DNA of 64,000 nucleotides from Linum tenue (Eukaryota > Streptophyta > Magnoliopsida > Malpighiales > Linaceae): assembly GCA_946122785.1 (NCBI GenBank), contig CAMGYJ010000009.1:9640937-9704936 (forward strand), read 5' to 3'. Made by a program: the position numbers and the translations under genes. Shown in pieces: positions 57,051 through 64,000 of the stretch. The first letter of the stretch is position 1. Each line of letters begins with the position of its first letter. The notes under the pieces were generated by a model, which saw only the letters and a list, made by a program, of their open reading frames with translations, had not been told where the DNA came from and searched no databases.

Positions 57051-60000
57051 TCAAGCTGAAGCATGGAGATCACGAATGCCAAGCTTGGACAAAAGATGAT
57101 GAAACTGGTCTGCACCAAGTGCTTTGGTAAAGAGATCTGCAACCTGTTGAGCAGTGCCAATCTTCTGTGGAAGAATCTCACATGAGGTAACTCGCTCACG
57201 AACAAAGTGACAGTCCATTTCCACGTGTTTAGTACGCTCGTGGAAGACAGGATTAGCGGCAATATGTAAAGCTGCCTGATTATCACAGTAAAGGGGTGTG
57301 GGCCCAGACTGAGGAACAAGAAGCTCACGGAGTAAGAACCGAAGCCAGAGGACCTCACTGGTAGCACTAGCCATGGCCCTATACTCTGCTTCGGCGGAAG
57401 ACCGAGAGACTACGCGCTGCTTTTTGGCACGCCATGAAATGGGAGCACCGCCGAGCTGAATGAAATACCCTGTAGTAGATCGCCGCGTCAACTGACAACC
57501 TGCCCAATCCGCATCACAGTGTGCGACGAGCTCTAAGGACCCAGTGGAAGGCATGAAAAGTCCCTGCCCCGGGGCATTCTTGAGATATCGCAACACTCTA
57601 TGAGACGCGGCCACATGAGCAGGGCTTGGAGCGTGAACAAACTGGCTCAATATATTGACAGAGTAGGCTATATCAGGACGAGTGATGGTGAGGTAGAGTA
57701 AGCGACCCACTAGCCGACGATAGGAGCTAACATCATCAGTACGGTCATCAGTAGGTCGGGTGAGGGTGTGGTTCTGTTCCATAGGAAAACCACAAGGACG
57801 AGCCGCCCCCATACCAGAATCCATCAAAATGTCTAAAGTGTACTTACGCTGACTGAGAACGATGCCATCAGGGGAGCGAGCAACTTCAATACCCAAAAAA
57901 TACTTAAGCACACCCAGATCCTTGATGCTGAATTTATGGTGAAGAAACTCCTTAACGCGAGAAATAACTGCTGGGTTATCACCGGTCAAGACGACATCAT
58001 CCACATAAATGAGTACTACAACAAAGGCATCGGGCGTGTGATATATGAAGAGAGAATGGTCGGCTCGTGACATCGTGAAACCGAAGTCCAGAAGGGCAGT
58101 GGCAAACTTTGCATACCAGTTCCGTGATGCCTGACGAAGTCCATATAGAGATTTCCGAAGACGACAAACCCGATTATCACCATCCTGTGCGAAACCCGGG
58201 GGAACACGCATATAAACCTCCTCATCGAGGTCGCCATGGAGGAAAGCGTTGTTCACATCCAGCTGATGAAGAGACCAGTTTCGCTGGGCCGCAACGGCAA
58301 TAAGAACACGGACAGTGACCAACTTCGCAACCGGAGCATATGTATCATGAAAGTCAATCCCTTCCAGCTGAGTGAAGCCTTTCTCAACTAACCGAGCTTT
58401 GAAACGCTCAATTGCACCATCCGGGAGGTACTTTATCTTGTACACCCACTTGCAGTCGATGAGACGCTTGCCTGGGGGCAAGAGCTCTAGAGTCCAAGTC
58501 CCGTTTGCGATAAGAGCCTCAATCTCCTTCTTCATGGCTGCCCGCCAACACTCGTATTGAACAGCCTCCGAGAAGTGACGAGGCTCAACAATTTTGGTGA
58601 TAGAAGCCAAGAAAGCACAATGCTCGGGTGAGAAACGATGATAACTGACATGGTTCGACATTGGAAACTGAACATGATGTGAAGAGGAACTAGGATACGT
58701 TACCTCGTAGATGTCCAACTTGGAGGGAGGGCGCCGATCACGAAGCCCACGTCGCGGGGCATCTGGGGCAGCATTGCCATGGCCTGTAGCTGGGGCAGGC
58801 AGATCCATCTCGCCATCAGGATGGGCGAGATGAGGACTGGCATCATGTGTGGGCGACGACAAATGATCCAAGGAGGGAGATAATGCACTTGGAGAAGCTA
58901 GATCACGTGGCGAACTAGTAGCAGGAGTGGTGTCCTGTCCTACAAAATCAAATGACTCATTATCACCTTCAGGAGAAGTGTCCACGTAAGGGGTAGCACC
59001 ACTAGGAGGATTCTCGTTATCCACATCACCATGCACAAATGGAAAATCAAAATGCATGGGGGAATTGATGGACGTAGGAACAACAGTGGTGTCAGGGGAA
59101 CGAGAAGAACTAGCCGCCATGCGGAATGGAAATACGTCTTCCTGAAACTTCACATCACGTGAGGTATAAATTTTCTTCGCCTGAAGATCATAAATTCGAT
59201 ACCCCTTTTGCGAGCCAGGATAACCAACAAAAACACCAGCGCGCCCCCTTGCTGCAAACTTATCCAATCCGTGATGGGTATCTTTGGCATAAACGAGACA
59301 ACCAAAACTCCGTAGATGATCATAGGAAGGAGCCCGACCCAGGAGAATTTCAAAAGGAGTCCTCTGGGAAACAGGAACAGAAGGCAAACGATTTATGAGG
59401 TAGGCCACAGTGAGCACGCACTCTCCCCAAAACCGAATAGGAAGGCCAGCATGAAACATGAGCGCTCGAGCTGTATCTAACAGATGGCGATGTTTACGTT
59501 CTACCACGCCGTTCTGTTGAGGAGGATCGGTGCAGGTGGTTTGAAGAATAATCCCATGTTCTTCGTAATAACTACGAAGTGAGGTAGTTTGGAACTCCAA
59601 CCCATTATCTGCCTGAATACGTCGAATATGCTTTCCATACTGAGTCGAAGCCAAAGCACAGAAGAGACGAATATATCTCTCAGTATCTGACTTAAATTTC
59701 ATCAAATATATCCAAGTGCCGCGACTATAATCGTCAACAACTGTGAGAAAATAATGTGACCCATCCATCGCAGGAGTACGATATGGCCCCCATATATCAA
59801 CGTGAATGAGGTCAAAGCAACTGCTAGTCTTGATAGAACTCAAAGAAAAGGCATTTCGTGTTTGTTTAGCACGAGAACAAGGATCACAATGTAAAGTACT
59901 CCGAGAATCCACATTACATCCCACAAGATCCTTTAACAAAACCAACTTGTCTAAAGAGGGATGGCCAAGCCGAATGTGCCATAAATCCCTAGATAACAAC

Positions 60001-61496
60001 CGACGATCAGCCTGACAAGCTTGAGGAGGAACAGTAGAGGATCCGTCCTTCTCGTCAACGCGCCGTAGGTAATAAAGTCCATCGCGGAGTCTACCGATGC
60101 CAATCAGCGTCCTGGAATGTAAGTCCTGGATCACACAAACATCATGTAAGAAAATTACTGCGACGTCATGATCCCGTGTCAGGCGACTAACTGATAACAG
60201 ATTGCATTTGAACTCGGGGACATGCAATACTCGATCAAGTGTAATGGAATCCGAAAGCTTGACAGAACCCATGCTCTTAACAGGAATACCCGATCCATCC
60301 GGAATACGAACATGTGAGTGTGCCAGATTATCATCCACTGAACTCAACCATCTAGAATCCCTCACGATGTGTTCGTTACAACCTGAATCTAACAACCAAT
60401 CATAGAGATGAGATGAATTACCCGCCATATGTGCCGTGGGCTCAGAAGAAGATGTGTCTGGCGCAGAGGAGAGTAATTTTTGAAGTTGGGCGAATTGAGC
60501 TGCTGTTAGGCCAGGCACGGGACTTGCTTCGGTCTCAACATGAGCTGCCTTGGATCGACGAGCCGGGTTACCTGCACGATCATCTCCAGCTTTGTGTTTC
60601 GGGTGGCCGGGAGGAAAGCCAATTAGCTTATAACAAGATTCCTTCTGGTGGCCAATCCGATTGCAATGTGAACAGCGAGGACGGTCTTGATCATCACGAG
60701 AATCCTTCTCAACTTGAGTTTGGAAAGCACTCGTCTCAATTGATGGCTTGCGCGCCCCCGTGATTTGGCGGTGCTGCTCCTCCGCGGCAACCATCTGGTA
60801 TGCATCAGCAAGAGATGGGGTGGGCTTAGTGCTCAAAATCTGAGACCTAATCACAGAATAAGCATCGTCCAAACCCATTAAAAACTCAAACAATTGCTCT
60901 GTGTCCCGTTGTGCTCGTTGCTTCTGAGGTAGATTACAACTACATCCGCCACACGTACAGCCGCCGCACGTACACAGAGGGACGCCGTCAACCGCATGCA
61001 TCTCGTCCCATAACGCACGAAGGCGTGTATAGAAAGCTGAGACGGTCTGTTTCTCTTGTCTCGTCGAGCTCATGTTGCGACGTAATTCATACGCGCGCTG
61101 CGCGGATCCTTTGCTGAAACGACGTTGAAGGTCCGCCCATATGGCGTGGGCAGTGGTGGCATTGCGTACGCTGTTGCGAACTTCTCTAGTCATAGCAGTT
61201 TTGAGCCACCCCTTTACGGTTGCATCGCATCGATCCCAAGCTGCCTGACGATCTCCAGGTTCGGCCTTTGATCGCGGAAGGGAGCCATCGACAAAAGCCA
61301 TCTTATTCTTGGCTATTAGGGTTTCGGTCATGTCGTTGACCCATTCTCCATAGTTTGAGTCGTTCAAGAGATCACTGCCGAAAAGCTGAGCAGGATTCTC
61401 CGACGGATGAAGGTACAGTGGTGAGCTGATCGGGATGAGATCCGCGGCAGTGGCCGCGGTCTTGGCGTCGCTCGATTGAACTGTGTCCTTACTCAT
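57051..61496 (-). CDS. Copia gag-pol polyprotein, 1481 aa, intact
   Basis: One open frame whose stop overlaps the purine tract. Gag (about 25-260) starts with the LHPSENPAQLFG segment of the copia gag_3 type. The CCHC knuckle CSHCNRIGHQKESC is near 274. The protease active site is DSG (WLLDSGCNEH, near 366-375) where many copia proteins have DTG; aspartic proteases accept both. Integrase has LWHIRLGHPS, HVDIWGP (near 564), QADNGLEF and QQNGVVERKH. RT has YVDD near 1165. RNase H has HCDADWAGC near 1326 and ends VADLFTKAL. No stop or frameshift is seen, and with near-identical LTRs it may be currently mobile. The short LTR and compact size suggest the Ale/Retrofit group (inference). Confidence 0.95.
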   Translation of the reverse strand: MSKDTVQSSDAKTAATAADLIPISSPLYLHPSENPAQLFGSDLLNDSNYGEWVNDMTETLIAKNKMAFVDGSLPRSKAEPGDRQAAWDRCDATVKGWLKTAMTREVRNSVRNATTAHAIWADLQRRFSKGSAQRAYELRRNMSSTRQEKQTVSAFYTRLRALWDEMHAVDGVPLCTCGGCTCGGCSCNLPQKQRAQRDTEQLFEFLMGLDDAYSVIRSQILSTKPTPSLADAYQMVAAEEQHRQITGARKPSIETSAFQTQVEKDSRDDQDRPRCSHCNRIGHQKESCYKLIGFPPGHPKHKAGDDRAGNPARRSKAAHVETEASPVPGLTAAQFAQLQKLLSSAPDTSSSEPTAHMAGNSSHLYDWLLDSGCNEHIVRDSRWLSSVDDNLAHSHVRIPDGSGIPVKSMGSVKLSDSITLDRVLHVPEFKCNLLSVSRLTRDHDVAVIFLHDVCVIQDLHSRTLIGIGRLRDGLYYLRRVDEKDGSSTVPPQACQADRRLLSRDLWHIRLGHPSLDKLVLLKDLVGCNVDSRSTLHCDPCSRAKQTRNAFSLSSIKTSSCFDLIHVDIWGPYRTPAMDGSHYFLTVVDDYSRGTWIYLMKFKSDTERYIRLFCALASTQYGKHIRRIQADNGLEFQTTSLRSYYEEHGIILQTTCTDPPQQNGVVERKHRHLLDTARALMFHAGLPIRFWGECVLTVAYLINRLPSVPVSQRTPFEILLGRAPSYDHLRSFGCLVYAKDTHHGLDKFAARGRAGVFVGYPGSQKGYRIYDLQAKKIYTSRDVKFQEDVFPFRMAASSSRSPDTTVVPTSINSPMHFDFPFVHGDVDNENPPSGATPYVDTSPEGDNESFDFVGQDTTPATSSPRDLASPSALSPSLDHLSSPTHDASPHLAHPDGEMDLPAPATGHGNAAPDAPRRGLRDRRPPSKLDIYEVTYPSSSSHHVQFPMSNHVSYHRFSPEHCAFLASITKIVEPRHFSEAVQYECWRAAMKKEIEALIANGTWTLELLPPGKRLIDCKWVYKIKYLPDGAIERFKARLVEKGFTQLEGIDFHDTYAPVAKLVTVRVLIAVAAQRNWSLHQLDVNNAFLHGDLDEEVYMRVPPGFAQDGDNRVCRLRKSLYGLRQASRNWYAKFATALLDFGFTMSRADHSLFIYHTPDAFVVVLIYVDDVVLTGDNPAVISRVKEFLHHKFSIKDLGVLKYFLGIEVARSPDGIVLSQRKYTLDILMDSGMGAARPCGFPMEQNHTLTRPTDDRTDDVSSYRRLVGRLLYLTITRPDIAYSVNILSQFVHAPSPAHVAASHRVLRYLKNAPGQGLFMPSTGSLELVAHCDADWAGCQLTRRSTTGYFIQLGGAPISWRAKKQRVVSRSSAEAEYRAMASATSEVLWLRFLLRELLVPQSGPTPLYCDNQAALHIAANPVFHERTKHVEMDCHFVRERVTSCEILPQKIGTAQQVADLFTKALGADQFHHLLSKLGIRDLHASA

Positions 61497-61524
61497 GATG
61501 GAGACGTGACGATCTGGACCTATA

Positions 61525-61536
61525 GCTCTGATACCA
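61525..61536 (-). other. Primer-binding site for initiator-Met tRNA
   Basis: TGGTATCAGAGC on the minus strand, directly inside the 5' LTR. Confidence 0.9.
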
Positions 61537-61779
61537 TGTAAAATAGTGCGGAAACGAAGTAGACGACGATTTACGTGGTTTCCCCGAAGATCGGGACTAG
61601 TCCACGGAGAGCTAGGGCTCTCAGAGAGTTTTCACTATATCGCAGTATTGATGAGCTGCGTTCGTGAGGTTACAGAAGAGAGGCAGCCGAGTCTTATACC
61701 TTCTACATGTAACTAGGTATAGACAACGTATTTACACAGTAGTACACAAGAAACGTAAACAGTACAAATCAGTCCAATA
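61537..61779 (-). repeat. 5' LTR of the 57-kb copia element
   Basis: 243 bp, nearly identical to 56801-57043. A weak TATA-like TATAAG lies on the minus strand near 61693-61698. Confidence 0.9.
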
Positions 61780-61784
61780 GACTA

Positions 61785-64000
61785 ATTCTACTCATCTATT
61801 GATTAATCACTCCCACCTCATAAAAAAATCAAAGGGAACATTTGGTTTATCTTGTTGCTTAGTGGTGTAGAAGACTTTGAATCTATTGTTTATACAGAAG
61901 CTGCCAGACCAAATTAATTGATAAGAATCATAAGATACATCAAAATTTTGAAACTAAGGAAGAAATTGAGAAGCAGAATTCTCACATTGAGTTCTGGATG
62001 AAGAGTACTCTAAGGTTCCTTGTATCCTATAACAAATATTACAGATCTTCTTATAACCCAATATCACAAAGTATTACACGAAATTGAATGTAAAAGTAAA
62101 TGCAAACATCTAGATACTGTAGAGGAACCCTTTGAACTTGATTGAAGGTAAACTGTGGCCTTGAACGCTTACCGAATTTGGAGAAGTCGAGAGAAATATG
62201 CAGAGGAAGGCCAAAGCAGTCAGATTAGCTTCTCCATCATATTGTTTCTACGGGTTGCGACAACTCTGGATACAGCGACTTCATGTTATGGCGCTACGTT
62301 TTTGGCAACACTCAGCTATGTCCCTGTTGTGAAAGCATAACCTGCTCAGAATAGCAAAAAGAGATAGTAAAAACGAAGTAGTTCGTTAGGAGCTATCAAA
62401 GAAGTATCAAGGAAGAGTTGAAGCCTGGCACTGTATTCGTGGAGTGCTCATTCGCCGACCTCGAGGCTAGGCAATGGAGCTGCTTTGGTATGTTGTCTGA
62501 TGCCACATGCATATACTCTTGGATTTTTTATGTTCTTGTCCTTTCTTCCATTAGTCAGACCTGTGAAGAAGAAAGAAAAAATGAAACAACTTCTTTTAGT
62601 TGGGTTTAGGACATATATGGTTTATGTATATAGATGAAGGGGGAAATCGTACCACTTCTTTGAGCTTGAGAGCAAAATTTCGGGCATCAAATCTTGAACC
62701 TTTGAATTCAGCCATGACTCCTCCATGTTTGAGGGATGTCTGTTCTTCCTTGTAGTTCATCATTGTTAATGGGTTGTTACAAATTGGTGGGAAGATTACA
62801 GATTGGTCCATCCTTCTTCCTAGTAACCTTGACCCTATTCTTTCCCCAAGCAACTTGCGATTTAAAAAGACAACCAACGGCAAAGCAAAAAAGATAGATA
62901 AGGGAACTCATTAACTAATCCTATGCAGTTAGCCTTGACAACATCATTATCGTTAAGCAACAGCTGTCTCCTACCAAATCAATATCGTAAAAAGAAGAAC
63001 CACACGTCACAGTGTTACACACTATCCAATAGCCACACCATATCAATCCACACTAACTCTCTAATTCCAACCGAGCAACACCAGAATTCAGATTACAACC
63101 TAACCACGATTCCAAATTGCATATTCAAACATCTCAATGACCAACACGTAGCAATGAACTGGTCAAATAAAAGTACAAAATGAAAGAAGAACAACTTGAA
63201 ATACATCTCGAGCAAAAGTACATAGATAGAACAAAAGGTTTCCGCAGTTGTAGAAGTCAAAGGAGAGGGGAGAACGAAAACTCACTCACTGCAGCGTGAC
63301 CCACGGGAAATATGGTCGGAGTGTCTTCTTTTCCTTCTATTCCTCCGTGTTCTTCTTTTTCATCTTCATTTGCTGCTGCTTCTTCCATCAGCAAAACAAA
63401 GAGAGGGGGAATGAGGTGGGGAATCGCTTCCAAGGGGGAAAAAAATACTCCCCGATGGCACCCTGCCTGGCGAATGATTCTTCTGGCTGGCTGCTGGAGA
63501 TGATAAGTCCATCGATTCCCCTGAATCGGTGGCCTCTGAAGACGGAAGGCAACGGAGATGATAAGTCTACCAAGCCCATTTCCTTCTTATCGCCTTCATT
63601 CTCAACGTGTTCCTGCTGTTCCAAATTCGATCTGGTCTTCCTCCTCTCTTGGGTGCCACGGTAGCCGACAATAGGAGAAAATTTCAGGATTTGTGTTGCA
63701 AGAGAAAAGAAGGGATTATTGAGGGGTAAGAGAGGAAAGCACTTGTCTCTCACCAAGTACGATGTAAGGAAACTGGTGGAGAGAAGTCAGCACTGCAGTC
63801 TGCAGAACAACAGAAGTAGAAAGAAGGTGGCATGGTGAAGCAACAACATGGCTCCGATTTCCAAGAAAGCATACCCGAATAGTGAAACGAAGGTCATGAA
63901 TCGACCAGTGGCGTGCAATTCCGATTTTTGTGGTGCGGTCGTGGAGAGGAGCAGAGTACGAAAGCATGGTCTGCCGATCTCTCCTACGAATCATGACCTT
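61785..64000. other. Unassigned sequence to the window end
   Basis: No gene can be supported. Two minus-strand stretches look mildly gene-like: 62650-62883 (open, ending at a GT-type donor near 62655) and 63880-63994 (starting Met-Ile-Arg-Arg-Arg, with a GTATGC donor-like site near 63876). They could be exons of a minus-strand gene that continues beyond the window, but no domain is recognisable. Confidence 0.35.

Larger units (their letters stand above)
56801..61779 (-). mobile_element. Intact, very young Ty1/copia retrotransposon, 4979 bp
   Basis: LTRs of 243 bp (56801-57043 and 61537-61779) with one difference noticed (T/C at about 56829 against 61565). The 5-bp duplication GACTA flanks the element (56796-56800 and 61780-61784). 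The initiator-Met primer site is at 61525-61536 and the purine tract GAGGGGGCG (minus strand) at 57044-57052. The target duplication fixes the LTR ends as TA...CA on the element's sense strand, a non-canonical form. A single intact long frame fills the interior. Confidence 0.95.

Noticed and set aside
58109..61117. Several + strand frames opposite the second copia polyprotein
   Set aside because: Antisense shadows of the 1481-codon frame.
63296..63756. Frames on both strands near the window end
   Set aside because: Overlapping open frames in three phases with no family signature; not supportable as genes.

Overview
The window looks like nuclear DNA of a flowering plant, most likely a eudicot. 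The evidence is spliced genes with GT-AG introns, plant-specific families (a CASP-like membrane protein, a plant mobile domain protein, a nine-TM endomembrane protein of plant type), plant lineages of Ty1/copia and Ty3/gypsy elements with initiator-Met tRNA primer sites, and many plant-type MITEs, hAT elements, Mutator-like elements (MULEs) and Helitrons. The species cannot be named from the sequence alone.

Only three host genes can be modelled with confidence, all on the + strand. They are a TM9SF/TMN endomembrane protein (22135-25409, 7 exons, 592 aa), a probable plastid-targeted UPF0174/YaaW-like protein (38308-41249, 11 exons, 381 aa) and a CASP-like protein (47717-48407, 2 exons, 194 aa). 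Each sits only a few hundred bases from transposon remains.

The rest is layered mobile DNA. 1-5648 is the 3' part of a chromodomain Ty3/gypsy element with its 2.5-kb LTR, abutting the 3' end of a copia element (5649-6262) that carries a tandem array of small hairpins. 6.7-16 kb holds a 700-bp MULE-type foldback element, a hAT MITE, a decayed hAT transposase joined to LINE fragments, a 1.8-kb hAT element containing a copia solo LTR, and a 1.06-kb MULE with palindromic terminal repeats. 17.8-19.8 kb holds a Tourist-like MITE inserted into the centre of another copy of itself, and a larger relative. 20-22 kb holds a hAT-like element that has picked up a piece of an organellar DNA polymerase gene.

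26.5-33.5 kb contains a nested MITE/hAT pair and a young intact copia element on the minus strand. 34-38 kb is a MULE with a broken transposase gene and, facing it, an apparently intact plant mobile domain gene. 44-47 kb is a tandem array of copia LTR-gag pieces with a MITE in one unit. 49.9-51.7 and 55.6-56.2 kb are Helitron-like elements with shared termini, and 52.2-53.6 kb is a cluster of MITEs joined by (TA)n tracts. 56.8-61.8 kb is a very young intact copia element with unusual TA...CA LTR ends. The last 2.2 kb could not be assigned.

The host genes are functionally unrelated to each other (secretory pathway, plastid, plasma membrane). The main story of the window is how transposons have stacked up and captured sequence around them.
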